Shown here one piece after another: positions 8,835 through 17,353 of a stretch of DNA of 64,000 bases. The number at the start of each line of letters is the position of its first letter. The first letter of the stretch is position 1. Origin of the DNA: Streptomyces albus subsp. albus. Lineage in GTDB: Bacteria > Actinomycetota > Actinomycetes > Streptomycetales > Streptomycetaceae. The stretch is from positions 54,697 to 118,696 of the forward strand of contig NZ_JODR01000029.1 in the NCBI RefSeq assembly GCF_000725885.1, in the 5' to 3' direction. Position numbers and translations under genes: made by a program. Below the pieces are notes generated by a model. The model searched no databases. It was not told where the DNA came from and saw only the letters and a list, made by a program, of their open reading frames with translations.

Positions 8835-9071
8835 ATGCCTGTCGACCCGACCGACCCGGAGACCTTCGAGGACGCGTACGACGCGTACGAGGAGGAGCCC
8901 CCGGGGACGGAGAGTCCGGAGGCCGCGGAGGCCGATGCCGCGGAACAGCAGGCCGATCTGCTGCACCAGCGCGACGAGCCGCTCATCTCGGGCGGCTTCA
9001 GGGAGGTCGATCCGGCCGACGCCGCCGAGCAGGCACGCGTGGTGGAGCTGAATGAGGACGAGTACCGATAA
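8835..9071 (+). CDS. Conserved acidic small protein, function unknown
   Basis: The 78-residue protein is strongly acidic (many Glu/Asp, few Lys) and probably largely disordered: MPVDPTDPETFEDAYDAYEE at the N-terminus and VVELNEDEYR at the end. ATG 8835 follows GGAAAGGGGAGCCGGC, a clear ribosome binding site. I recognise it as a type common in Streptomyces but have no function to assign. It is divergent from the hydrolase and lies just upstream of a TetR regulator. Confidence 0.75.
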   Translation: MPVDPTDPETFEDAYDAYEEEPPGTESPEAAEADAAEQQADLLHQRDEPLISGGFREVDPADAAEQARVVELNEDEYR

Positions 9072-9193
9072 AGCACCCACCAGGCCCGGTCGGCGGGAGA
9101 AATTCCGGGGCCCGCGAAGCTCACACTCCCGTTACCGAAAAGTACGATGGCGGCGCAGCGCAGCTCGCGCTCAGGAACATTCAGGGAGGCGGC

Positions 9194-9817
9194 GTGACAG
9201 CCATCGAGCAGACCGAAGCGCGCCCGCGTGGCACGCGTCTGCCCCGCCGGGCCCGACGTAACCAATTGCTGGGCGCAGCTCAGGAGGTCTTCGTCGCGCA
9301 GGGCTACCACGCAGCGGCGATGGACGACATCGCCGACCGTGCCGGTGTCAGCAAACCGGTGCTCTACCAGCACTTTCCGGGGAAGCTGGAGCTGTACCTC
9401 GCGCTTCTCGACCAGCACTGCGACGCACTGCTCCAGGCGGTGCGGGCGGCGCTGGAGTCCACCACGGACAACAAGCAGCGGGTGGCGGCCACCATGGACG
9501 CCTACTTCGGCTTCGTGGAGGACGAGGGCGGCGCGTTCAGACTGGTGTTCGAGTCGGATCTGACGAACGAGCCCGCGGTGCGCGAGCGCGTGGACAAGGT
9601 GAGCCTGGACTGCGCCGAGGCGGTCAGCGAGGTCATCGCCGAGGACACCAAGCTCCCCCAGGAGCAGTCCATGCTGCTCGCGGTGGGCCTGTGCGGTATG
9701 GCACAGATCACCGCGCGTTACTGGCTGGGCGCCGGCCAGAAGATCCCGCGGGACGCCGCCGCCAAGTTGATCTCCTCGCTCTCCTGGCGCGGAATCGCCG
9801 GGTTCCCGATGCAGTAG
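9194..9817 (+). CDS. TetR-family transcriptional regulator
   Basis: The 207-residue protein starts at GTG 9194 behind AGGGAGGCGGC. Residues about 27-75 form a canonical TetR N-terminal domain, with the helix-turn-helix MDDIADRAGVSKPVLYQHF. The remainder is a helical ligand-binding/dimerisation domain (KLELYLALLDQH, then an all-helical core ending SWRGIAGF). The gene is followed after 190 bp by a DUF3107 gene, an order I remember from mycobacteria (Rv3208-Rv3208A). The regulated genes and ligand are not evident; an upstream TACGAT at 9144-9149 could be its -10. Confidence 0.9.
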   Translation: MTAIEQTEARPRGTRLPRRARRNQLLGAAQEVFVAQGYHAAAMDDIADRAGVSKPVLYQHFPGKLELYLALLDQHCDALLQAVRAALESTTDNKQRVAATMDAYFGFVEDEGGAFRLVFESDLTNEPAVRERVDKVSLDCAEAVSEVIAEDTKLPQEQSMLLAVGLCGMAQITARYWLGAGQKIPRDAAAKLISSLSWRGIAGFPMQ

Positions 9818-10009
9818 GCCGGGGGCCCGCCCGCCGGGGAGGCACTCTCCCGCAGCTCACGGGGGCGCGGTTGTTCGCTGCAGGCGTGCGACCGCGCCCC
9901 CTCGCCGTGCCCGCCGAGGGCTAGGGTTGCTCCCGTACGGCGCGGCTGACCGCGCACCGCGCCCCGGGCATCCGCACGGGGATACCAGGACCGTCGGAGG
10001 GACATAGCC

Positions 10010-10237
10010 GTGGAGGTCAAGATCGGCGTGCAGCACGCGCCTCGCGAGATCGTCATGGAGAGCAAGCAGACTCCTGACGAGGTCGAGAGCACGGTGGCCG
10101 CGGCACTGGAGAAGGGCTCCGGGCTGCTCAGCCTCGCGGACGAGCACGGCCGGAAGATCCTGGTGCCGGCGGACCGCATCGCCTACATCGAGATCGGGGA
10201 GCCGTCGGGCCGCAAGGTGGGCTTCGGGGCCATCTGA
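10010..10237 (+). CDS. DUF3107 domain protein
   Basis: This 75-residue protein matches DUF3107 over its whole length: MEVKIGVQHAPREIVMES at the start, KGSGLLSLADEHGRKILVPA in the middle and YIEIGEPSGRKVGFGAI at the end. The start is GTG 10010 after GGAGGGACATAGCC. It is a small soluble protein (mycobacterial relative TB9.4) of unknown biochemical role. A strong terminator follows about 100 bp downstream. Confidence 0.92.
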   Translation: MEVKIGVQHAPREIVMESKQTPDEVESTVAAALEKGSGLLSLADEHGRKILVPADRIAYIEIGEPSGRKVGFGAI

Positions 10238-10338
10238 ACCGGCCCGCGACCCCGAGCGCGTACGGGCACGTGGAGGTGCCCGCACGGCCGCGCACGGCGC
10301 ACGGGCAGGCGCACGGGCCGCCCCCCGCTGTGACAGGG

Positions 10339-10374
10339 AACGGCGCCCGCGGGATTGATCCCGCGGGCGCCGTT
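10339..10374 (+). terminator. Intrinsic terminator after DUF3107
   Basis: A perfect 17-bp inverted repeat (AACGGCGCCCGCGGGAT / ATCCCGCGGGCGCCGTT) with a 2-nt loop is followed by TCG, not a long U-run, as is usual in Streptomyces. It separates the TetR/DUF3107 unit from the membrane-protein gene at 10451. Confidence 0.8.
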
Positions 10375-10450
10375 TCGACGTCCCTGCCCAGGGGGAGGAC
10401 GGGAACGACCGCGACAGCGATCACGTCACCGTCCATCCCGGGGAGGTCTC

Positions 10451-10819
10451 ATGATCTGGGAGGCACTCGGCTCCGCAGCCATCGGACTCGCGCTCGCGCT
10501 CGCCGCGACCAGGCGGTTCCCCGAGCGGCTTCCCGACCGGCGACTCGTCCTGGCCACGGGTCCGGTCGCCGCTCTCGTGGGCGGGCTGATCACCCGGATC
10601 GTGCTCGGCTCCGGCCATCTGCCCGTGGCGCTCTGCGTCGCGCTGGGCGTCAGCACGGCCCTGCTCTCACTGCTGCTGCGGGACGCCCCGGAGCGCAGGC
10701 AGTGGCGCAGGGACACGCTGCGCACCACCCCCGCCCCGCGAAGCGCTCCCTTCGCACCCGAGGCAGGACTCAGGCGGCAAGCCCCAGCGCGGCCATCCGC
10801 TTCGTATGGGCCTCGGTGA
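10451..10819 (+). CDS. Small membrane protein, function unknown
   Basis: The 122-residue protein starts at ATG 10451 behind GGGGAGGTCTC. It has about three hydrophobic segments (ALGSAAIGLALALAA, LVLATGPVAALVGGLITRIV, LPVALCVALGVSTALLSLLL) and then a charged, Pro-rich cytoplasmic tail. The last 50 bp overlap, in antisense, the end of the ferritin-like gene. No family assigned. Confidence 0.7.
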   Translation: MIWEALGSAAIGLALALAATRRFPERLPDRRLVLATGPVAALVGGLITRIVLGSGHLPVALCVALGVSTALLSLLLRDAPERRQWRRDTLRTTPAPRSAPFAPEAGLRRQAPARPSASYGPR

Positions 10820-11513
10820 TCCGCGAGAACATCTTGCCGACCTCCGCGAGGTCGAAGCCGTCCGCCACCCCGCCGACCAGCATCGTGGACAGCGCGTCCC
10901 GCTCCGCCACCACCCGCTGGGCCTGGGAGAGCGCCTCCCCCATCAGCCGCCGCGCCCACAGGGCCAGCCGCCCGCCCACCCGCGGATCGGCCTCGATGGC
11001 GGCCCGCACCTTCTCCACCGCGAAGCTGGAGTGCCCGGTGTCGGCCAGCACGCTCAGCACCAGATCACGGGTGTCGGTGTCCAGCCGGGTGGCCACCTCA
11101 CGGTAGAAGTCGGAGGCGATCGAATCCCCGACGTACGCCTTGATCAGGCCCTCCAGCCAGTCGGAGGGGGCCGTCAGCCGGTGGAACTCGTCCAGCGGTG
11201 CGGCGAACGGCTCCATCGCGGCCGTGGGGTCCTCGTCGATCCGGGCCAGCCGCTGCCGCAGCTTCTCGAAGTGGCCGAACTCGGCCGATGCCATCGAGGC
11301 CAGCTCGGCCTTGTCCGCGAGGGAGGGCGCCAGTTTGGCGTCCTCGGCGAGCCGCTCGAAGGCCGCCAGCTCGCCGTAGGCCAGCGCCCCCAGCAGGTCC
11401 ACGACCGCGGCCCGGTACGTGGGCTCGGCGGCGGCCTGCTCCCAGTTCTGGGTGGCGATCGAGGTGGCGGGGGGCTGCTCGGAACCGTCGGCGGTCTTCT
11501 CAGGCGTCTCCAT
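10770..11513 (-). CDS. Ferritin-like fold protein
   Basis: The 247-residue, almost entirely helical protein contains ferritin-like helices with possible metal ligands: ALAYGELAAFERLAEDAK, then ASMASAEFGHFEKLRQRL with an E-x2-H pair, and DTGHSSFAVEKVR further on. This is the Streptomyces/mycobacterial ferritin-like protein related to MiaE-type folds. I start it at ATG 11513, since upstream in-frame codons encode a Gly/Pro-rich stretch without homology. Whether it binds a di-iron centre is not shown. It is convergent with the small membrane protein and divergent from the helicase. Confidence 0.85.
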   Translation of the reverse strand: METPEKTADGSEQPPATSIATQNWEQAAAEPTYRAAVVDLLGALAYGELAAFERLAEDAKLAPSLADKAELASMASAEFGHFEKLRQRLARIDEDPTAAMEPFAAPLDEFHRLTAPSDWLEGLIKAYVGDSIASDFYREVATRLDTDTRDLVLSVLADTGHSSFAVEKVRAAIEADPRVGGRLALWARRLMGEALSQAQRVVAERDALSTMLVGGVADGFDLAEVGKMFSRITEAHTKRMAALGLAA

Positions 11514-11923
11514 ACCCGGCACGATAGCCCGCAACCGCAGGTCGCAAAGCCCCCCGCCCGGTCCCGCAGACCGCCCCGGCAACCCCACTCAGCTCGTACA
11601 CAACGCTCGCCCCGGTACAGGTGCGCGGTTTCGCGGTACAGTGATAAGGGTCCACTGGATGAGGTGGACTCACTGCATGCATGAAATGCGGATGCCCGGT
11701 CGGTGGCCCGATCGGCTCCGACCTGACAGCCCTCCGCCGGCCCGTGCTCCCCGCGCGGACCGCGCTGAGAGGGACCGCTCGCGCAAGTGAGGCGCTTGAG
11801 CGGGAGCCAGTGGTCCCGCGCCACCGGGCGGGCCGATGCCACGGCCGCCTGGCGCGGTAGATCCTCTCCTCGCTCCGCTGGACCGTCCCGACACCGGGCC
11901 GGCCGGACGCCGTAGCCGCACTC
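11514..11923. other. Divergent regulatory region before the RNA helicase
   Basis: This 410-bp gap separates the ferritin-like gene (minus) from the helicase (plus). It holds a small inverted repeat at 11650-11669 (GTCCAC / GTGGAC, 8-nt loop) next to a TGATAAG stretch that may be part of a promoter. The remaining roughly 250 bp before the helicase start have no convincing ORF and probably form a long 5' leader. Confidence 0.45.
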
Positions 11924-13645
11924 GTGCGTCACACAGAAGAGGCAAGCACCCTGTCCACCACGTTCAGAGATCTGGGGATCCTCCCCGAGACAGCCGAGGC
12001 CCTCGAAGCCGTCGGCATCACGTCCCCGTTCCCGATCCAGGAGATGACGCTCCCGGTCGCCCTGGCCGGCACCGATGTCATCGGCCAGGCCAAGACCGGT
12101 ACCGGCAAGACGCTGGGCTTCGGCCTGCCGCTGCTGGACTCCGTGACCGTCCCCGCCGACGTCGAGCTGGGCCGGGCCACTCCCGAACAGCTGTCCGACG
12201 CCCCGCAGGCCCTGGTCGTCGTCCCGACCCGTGAGCTGTGCCAGCAGGTGACCAACGACCTGCTCACCGCCGGCAAGGTCCGCAATGTGCGGGTCCTGTC
12301 GATCTACGGCGGCCGTGCGTACGAGCCGCAGGTCGAGGCGCTCAACAAGGGCGTCGACGTGGTCGTCGGCACGCCCGGCCGGCTGCTGGACCTGGCGGGC
12401 CAGAAGAAGCTGCGGCTCTCCCAGATCCGCACCCTCGTCCTCGACGAGGCCGACGAGATGCTCGACCTGGGCTTCCTGCCGGACGTCGAGAAGATCATCG
12501 AGATGCTGCCGACCCGGCGGCAGACGATGCTCTTCTCCGCGACCATGCCCGGCCAGGTCATCTCCCTGGCCCGCCGCTACATGAGCCAGCCCACGCACAT
12601 CCGTGCCACCGCGCCGGACGACGAGGGCCAGACGGTGGCGAACACCACACAGCACGTCTTCCGTGCCCACTCCCTCGACAAGCCGGAGATGGTCGCGCGG
12701 ATCCTCCAGGCCGAGGGCCGGGGACTCGCGATGATCTTCTGCCGTACGAAGCGCACGGCGGCGGACGTCGCCGAGCAGCTGACGCGGCGCGGCTTCGCCG
12801 CCGGCGCCGTCCACGGCGACCTCGGCCAGGGGGCGCGCGAGCAGGCGCTGCGCGCCTTCCGGAACGGCAAGGTCGATGTGCTGGTGTGCACGGACGTCGC
12901 CGCGCGCGGCATCGACGTCGACAACGTCACCCACGTGATCAACTACCAGACGCCGGAGGACGAGAAGACCTACCTCCACCGCATCGGCCGCACCGGCCGC
13001 GCGGGCGCCTCCGGTACCGCCGTCACGCTGGTCGACTGGGACGACATCCCGCGCTGGCAGCTGATCAACAAGGCGCTGGAGCTGGACTTCAACGACCCCG
13101 AGGAGACCTACTCCACCTCGCCGCACCTCTACGAGGCGCTGAAGATCCCCAAGGAGGCCAAGGGCATCCTGCCGCGTGCCGAGCGCACCCGGGCGGGGCT
13201 CGCCGCCGAGGAGATCGAGGACCTGGGCGAGACGGGTGGCCGCTCCCGCGGCCGGTCCGGCCGCTCCGAGGCGCCCGCCGAGCGCACCCGCCCGGCGCGC
13301 AAGCCGCGCCAGCGGCGGCGCACTCGCGGCGCCCTGCGCCCCGAGGGCACCGAGGAGGCCCGGACCGACGGCGGCACGGCCGCCGAGGCCGTCGCCACCG
13401 CCGAGGGCGCCCAGGGCGGCGAAGCGGCAGGCGAGGGCACGGCGCCCCGCAAGCCCCGCCGCCGGCGCACCCGCACCCGGGCCGGCGCCACCGCCTCCGG
13501 CGCGGCTGCCTCCGGTTCCGCCGAGGCGCCCGCCACCAAGCAGGCGGAGGGCGGCACCGACGGCGAGGGCGCCCGCAAGCCCCGCCGCCGCACCCGCACC
13601 CGCCGGACGGCCACCACCGCGGAGCAGCCCTCCACGGAGAGCTGA
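11924..13645 (+). CDS. DEAD-box ATP-dependent RNA helicase
   Basis: The 573-residue protein carries all core motifs: Q-motif GITSPFPIQ, Walker A AKTGTGKT, TPGRLLD, LDEADEMLDLGF, SATMPG, RGIDV and HRIGRTGRAG. After about residue 430 comes a long basic, low-complexity tail alternating Arg/Pro clusters (RKPRQRRRTRG, RKPRRRTRTRR) with Ala/Glu-rich spacers, a likely RNA-binding extension. GTG 11924 has no good SD; CTG 11951 behind GAAGAGGCAAGCACC would give a 564-residue protein beginning at STTFRDLG, so the start is uncertain. It should remodel structured RNA (ribosome assembly, RNA decay). A long 5' leader suggests post-transcriptional control. Confidence 0.93.
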   Translation: MRHTEEASTLSTTFRDLGILPETAEALEAVGITSPFPIQEMTLPVALAGTDVIGQAKTGTGKTLGFGLPLLDSVTVPADVELGRATPEQLSDAPQALVVVPTRELCQQVTNDLLTAGKVRNVRVLSIYGGRAYEPQVEALNKGVDVVVGTPGRLLDLAGQKKLRLSQIRTLVLDEADEMLDLGFLPDVEKIIEMLPTRRQTMLFSATMPGQVISLARRYMSQPTHIRATAPDDEGQTVANTTQHVFRAHSLDKPEMVARILQAEGRGLAMIFCRTKRTAADVAEQLTRRGFAAGAVHGDLGQGAREQALRAFRNGKVDVLVCTDVAARGIDVDNVTHVINYQTPEDEKTYLHRIGRTGRAGASGTAVTLVDWDDIPRWQLINKALELDFNDPEETYSTSPHLYEALKIPKEAKGILPRAERTRAGLAAEEIEDLGETGGRSRGRSGRSEAPAERTRPARKPRQRRRTRGALRPEGTEEARTDGGTAAEAVATAEGAQGGEAAGEGTAPRKPRRRRTRTRAGATASGAAASGSAEAPATKQAEGGTDGEGARKPRRRTRTRRTATTAEQPSTES

Positions 13646-13659
13646 CCCCACCACGCAAG

Positions 13660-13699
13660 CGAACGGCCGGTGACCCTGTGCAGGGTCACCGGCCGTTCG
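13660..13699 (+). terminator. Terminator of the RNA helicase gene
   Basis: A perfect 19-bp stem (CGAACGGCCGGTGACCCTG / its complement) with a 2-nt loop begins 15 bp after the helicase stop codon. Confidence 0.88.
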
Positions 13700-13762
13700 C
13701 GTACCCGGCCCGGGGTGGGGGCCGCCCCGGCACGGGGCCGTCCCGCGGGGTGGTGCCGGCGC

Positions 13763-14137
13763 CCGGCACGGAGACTGTCTTGCCGGACGCCACCGCCCCG
13801 GCACGGCCACCGCCCCGGTACAGGGGTCGCCTCACCGAGCGCCACCGATCCCCGGCACGGAGACCGCCCGCCGGACGCCGCTGGCCCCCGGGGCGGGGAC
13901 CGCCCCCTGCCGGACGCCACCGCTCAAGCACGAGAGCCGCCCCCGCACGAAGACCGCCCCGCTGAGTGCCGTCGGTCCCCGGCACGGGAAGTGGCTTGCC
14001 CGACGCCATCACCCCCGGCACACGGGCCAGCCGGACGCCGCCGGGCCCGGCAAGGGGAATCCCGGCAAGGGGCAGCCGCCCCACCGGATGCCACTCCCCC
14101 AGCACGACGGGGACCGCCCGGCAGGGGAGGCGCCCCG
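13763..14137. repeat. Degenerate ~36-bp tandem repeat in an intergenic region
   Basis: About ten imperfect units of roughly 33-39 bp follow the approximate consensus CCGGCACGGAGACCGCC, then about 3-6 bases, then GCCGGACGCCACC. They fill most of the 628-bp gap between the helicase terminator and the next hydrolase. Units drift in length and sequence, and indels break any one reading frame. The open minus-strand frame across it (13686-14321) is therefore probably fortuitous. No spacer conservation, so not CRISPR. Confidence 0.65.
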
Positions 14138-14273
14138 GGGCGGCTCTGCGGTGAGGGGCGGCGGTTCTCCTGCGGAGGGGGCGGCGCGGGCTTTCCAACG
14201 GTGTGGCGGCGGACAGGGTTCCGGGGGTGAGGGCGGGTCCGGCGGGGCGTGGCGGGGCGGGTAGCTTCCTCGC

Positions 14274-15176
14274 ATGAGCAAGCCGCCGTTCCTCACGCTG
14301 CCCGACGGCGTACGGGCCCACCGTCTGGTCACCTCACGCGGTCGGTTCGCGGTGCACGACACCGGAGGCGGGGCCGCGGGGACGGCCCTGCTGCTGCCGG
14401 GGTTCACCGGCAGCAAGGAGGACTTCATCGGACTGCTGGCACCACTGGCCGCGGCGGGGCTGCGGGTGGTCGCGGTGGACGGCCGGGGCCAGTTCGAGAC
14501 GGGGGGACCGCGCGAGGAGAGCGCCTACCACCTCACGGAGCTGGCCCGGGACGTGCACGCGGTGGCCGCGGCGCTGGACGCCGGGGCCGGCACACCGGGC
14601 GGTGTCCACCTGCTGGGGCACTCGCTGGGCGGGCTCGTCGCCCGTACCGCCGTGCTGCAGGACGCGGCGCCGTTCGCCTCGCTGACGCTGATGAGCAGCG
14701 GCCCCGGCGCCGTCTCCGACTCCCAGCAGGAACGGGTGCGGCTGCTGCTCGGGGCGATGGAGACGATGAGCCTGGCCGCCATCTGGGAGGTCATGCAGCA
14801 GCTGGACCAGTCGGTGGGCTCCGCGGGGCAGGCGCCCTACTCGCCGCAGGAGGCGGCGGAGACCTCCGCGGCGATGGAGGAGTTCCTGCGCCGCCGCTGG
14901 CTGAGCAATGTGCCCGAGCAGCTCACGGTCACGGGGCGGCATCTGCTGAGCGAACCGGACCGGGTGGCCGAGCTGGCCGCGCTGCCGCTGCCGTTCCATG
15001 TGGTCTCCGGGTCCGAGGACGACGCCTGGCCGGTGCCCTGGCTGGACGCGATGGCCCGGCGGCTGGGGGCGCGGCGGACGGTGGTGCCGGGCACGGGCCA
15101 CTCCCCCAACGCCGAGCGCCCCGGGGCGACGGCCGAGGCCCTCGCCGCTTTCTGGCTCAGCCTTTGCCCTGGATGA
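14274..15176 (+). CDS. Alpha/beta hydrolase
   Basis: The 300-residue protein begins MSKPPFLTLPDGVRAHRLV. It has the nucleophile elbow GHSLGG (about residue 121), an acid in SGSEDDAWPV and the catalytic His in GTGHSPNAERPG near the C-terminus, with a helical cap between about 150 and 215. ATG 14274 has only a weak SD (GGTAGCTTCCTCGC upstream). The last 20 bp overlap the convergent marC-like gene. Substrate is not deducible. Confidence 0.88.
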   Translation: MSKPPFLTLPDGVRAHRLVTSRGRFAVHDTGGGAAGTALLLPGFTGSKEDFIGLLAPLAAAGLRVVAVDGRGQFETGGPREESAYHLTELARDVHAVAAALDAGAGTPGGVHLLGHSLGGLVARTAVLQDAAPFASLTLMSSGPGAVSDSQQERVRLLLGAMETMSLAAIWEVMQQLDQSVGSAGQAPYSPQEAAETSAAMEEFLRRRWLSNVPEQLTVTGRHLLSEPDRVAELAALPLPFHVVSGSEDDAWPVPWLDAMARRLGARRTVVPGTGHSPNAERPGATAEALAAFWLSLCPG

Positions 15177-15765
15177 ACTGGGTGATGCCGCCCGCTATCT
15201 GCTGGACGGCGATGGCGGACAGCAGCATCCCCGACAGCCTGGTCACCAGGACGACTCCGCCGTCCTTGATCACGCGGATGATCAGCAGCGAATAGCGCAT
15301 CACCAGCCAGAGCACCAGGTGCATGGCGACGATGGCGCTCCAGACCGCCGCCTGCCCGCCGAGACCGTCCGCGTGCTGCACGGCCAGGATGACGGAGACG
15401 ATGGCGCCCGGCCCGGCCAGCAGGGGCATGCCCAGCGGGACGAGGGCGACGTTGACGTCCTTGGTCTGGGTCGGCTCGTCGGACTTCCCGGTGAGCAGGT
15501 CGAGCGCCACCAGCAGGAGCAGCAGTCCGCCGGCGACCATCAGCGCGGGGATGGAGACGTGGACGTAGTCGAGGATCTGCTTGCCGCAGATGCCGAACAG
15601 AGTGATCACCCCGAACGCGACCGCCGCGGCCTGCCAGGCCATCCGGCGCTGCACCTTCACCGGCCGGCCGGAGGTGAGGCCCAGGAAGATCGGCGTGATG
15701 CCGGGCGGGTCCATGATGACGAACAGGGTGAGGAAGACGGAGCCGAAGAGAGCGAAGTCGAACAC
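15157..15765 (-). CDS. MarC family integral membrane protein
   Basis: At 202 residues with six predicted membrane segments this matches the usual MarC length. Typical family features are the first-segment FVIMDPPGITPIFLGLT, GKQILDYVHVSIPALMVAGG, and PLLAGPGAIVSVILA. I start it at GTG 15765, giving VFDFALFGSVFLTLF as the first membrane segment; the longer upstream frame is Pro/Arg-rich and unlikely to be translated. MarC proteins were linked historically to multiple antibiotic resistance, but that link has been disputed and transport activity is unproven. Confidence 0.88.
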   Translation of the reverse strand: MFDFALFGSVFLTLFVIMDPPGITPIFLGLTSGRPVKVQRRMAWQAAAVAFGVITLFGICGKQILDYVHVSIPALMVAGGLLLLLVALDLLTGKSDEPTQTKDVNVALVPLGMPLLAGPGAIVSVILAVQHADGLGGQAAVWSAIVAMHLVLWLVMRYSLLIIRVIKDGGVVLVTRLSGMLLSAIAVQQIAGGITQFIQGKG

Positions 15766-16230
15766 GGTGGTGCCTGTGCCTTGCTGGTGCTGGATGGATT
15801 TCGGACGTGCCGCCGGGCGGCTGGTTCGGGACCCGGGGGCCGGGTCGTGGAGGGGTTCGGGGGCCGGGCTCGTGAGGCGGGCTCGCCGGGACGGGTGGGG
15901 ACAAGTCCTCATTCGTCCGGGGCACGGCGGCCCCGGACGGGGCACGGCCGCCCCGCTCGCCGCGTGGTGAGCCCGCGCGGGGCTTGAGGACGGGCCGCGC
16001 CGCACGCCGGCGGGTCACGGGGCCGGGCGGCTGCCGGTGGGGCGGCCGGGGCGGGATGCCGGACCGCGGGCGGGGCCTGGCCGCCGGGCTCGGCGTCTCG
16101 GCCCGGGTGCGGGACGGCGCGCGTGGCCGGGGCGCGGACGGGTCAGGCCAGCCGCGGGCGGCCGGGGCCGTTCGCCCGGAGCGCGCCCCAGGGGGCCGCA
16201 GGTGCCGGTGGGGCGGGGTGCGGCGCCGGG
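15766..16230. other. Intergenic region, no gene seen
   Basis: There are 465 bp between the marC-like start and the PHP gene stop. It contains only short direct repeats (GGGGCACGGC units near 15920-15955) and Gly/Arg/Pro-rich pseudo-frames. It should hold the marC promoter and the 3' end of the PHP transcript. I see no clear hairpin. Confidence 0.45.
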
Positions 16231-17076
16231 TCAGCCCGTGACGGGGCGGGCGCCTGAGCCGCGTGCGGCGATCTCGGCGTAGACGTCGGGCGCCGTGGTG
16301 TGGTCACCGAGGGCGACGGTCTTGCGGGTGCCGTGGTAGTCGCTGGAGCCGGTGGCCAGCAGGCCGAGGTCGGCGGCCAGTCCGTGCAGCCGCTCGCGGG
16401 TGGCGGGGTCGTGGTCGGCGTGGTCGGCCTCGACGCCGTCGAGCCCGGCGGCGGCCAGCTCGGCGATGGTGTTCTCGGAGACGCAGCGACCGCGCTTGAC
16501 GGCGAGCGGGTGTGCGAAGACGGCGACACCGCCCGCGCCCTTGATCAGCCGCAGCGCGTCGAAGGGGTCCAGCTCGTGCTTGCCGACGTAGGCGCGTCCG
16601 TCGTTGGCGATCCACTCGGGGGTGAAGGCGTCGGAGACCGTCTCGATCACCCCGCTCTCGACCATGGCCGCGGCGATGTGCGGGCGGCCCACGACACCGT
16701 CCCCGGCGATCCGCGCCACCTGCTCCCAGCTGACGGGGACGCCCAGCTCGCGGAGTCTGGTCACGATGGCGCGGGCGCGGGGCACCCGGTCGTCGCGGAC
16801 CAGTTCGCGTTCGCGGGCGAGTTCGGGCTCGTCCGGGTCGAACAGGTAGGCGAGCATGTGGAGGCTGGTGTCGCCCAGCCGGCAGGAGAGTTCGGCGCCG
16901 GTGACGAGGGTCAGCCCGGCGGGCAGCGCGGCGAGGGCTTCCGGGTGTCCGGCCACGGTGTCGTGATCGGTGAGCGCCACCACGTCCAGACCGGCCGCCG
17001 CGGCGTTGCGTACGAGCTGGGCCGGGGTGTCGGTGCCGTCGGAGGCGGTGGAGTGGGTGTGCAGGTCGATGCGCAC
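16231..17076 (-). CDS. PHP-domain metal-dependent phosphoesterase
   Basis: The 281-residue protein is a single PHP domain. Its metal-binding motifs are visible in order: HTHSTASDG (residues 6-14), LTDHDTV, VFAHPLAVKRG and the terminal SSDYHGTRK. It resembles the stand-alone nucleoside 3',5'-bisphosphate phosphatases (RNase AM/TrpH-like); the precise substrate is inferred only from family resemblance. The gene lies 277 bp from the DUF6758 gene in the same direction, but repeats and a terminator between them argue for separate transcripts. Confidence 0.9.
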   Translation of the reverse strand: MRIDLHTHSTASDGTDTPAQLVRNAAAAGLDVVALTDHDTVAGHPEALAALPAGLTLVTGAELSCRLGDTSLHMLAYLFDPDEPELARERELVRDDRVPRARAIVTRLRELGVPVSWEQVARIAGDGVVGRPHIAAAMVESGVIETVSDAFTPEWIANDGRAYVGKHELDPFDALRLIKGAGGVAVFAHPLAVKRGRCVSENTIAELAAAGLDGVEADHADHDPATRERLHGLAADLGLLATGSSDYHGTRKTVALGDHTTAPDVYAEIAARGSGARPVTG

Positions 17077-17216
17077 GTCGACGGGCTCCGGGAGGTGGAC
17101 GGCGGGGGTGTGGCGGGCTCATGGCGAGCGCCGTCCAGGATAGCCGTACCGTCCGATGATCCTTCCCCGGCCGAGGCCCCCCGCCCCGGCGGCAGCAGAC
17201 GGCCGGACGAGCAGGT

Positions 17217-17309
17217 ACGGCACCCGGCGGACAGGCGCACGGCGCACCAGGCGGGCAGACGCACGGCAACCCGGCGGGCAGGTGAACGGCACACCCGGCG
17301 GGCCGGTGC
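17217..17309. repeat. Four imperfect 22-24-bp tandem repeats
   Basis: The units begin at 17217, 17239, 17263 and 17286, with consensus ACGGCACACCCGGCGGGCAGGTGC. They lie between the PHP and DUF6758 genes, abutting the terminator hairpin. They resemble the decayed minisatellites at 13.8 and 22.6 kb in composition but not in sequence. Confidence 0.65.
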
Positions 17310-17348
17310 GCGCCGCCACCGGCTACCGGTATCCCGGTGGCGGCGCGC
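17308..17348 (-). terminator. Terminator of the DUF6758 gene
   Basis: A perfect 15-bp stem (GCGCGCCGCCACCGG / CCGGTGGCGGCGCGC) with an 11-nt loop begins 6 bp beyond the stop codon on the minus strand. Confidence 0.8.
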
Positions 17349-17353
17349 GGCGG

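Noticed and set aside
13763..14137. CRISPR-like array (36-bp periodicity)
   Set aside because: The units are degenerate throughout and adjoin directly; there are no conserved repeats with unique spacers and no cas genes.
13686..14321. 211-codon minus-strand ORF over the repeat region
   Set aside because: It covers a degenerate tandem repeat with indels, has no domain or SD, and overlaps the start of the hydrolase.
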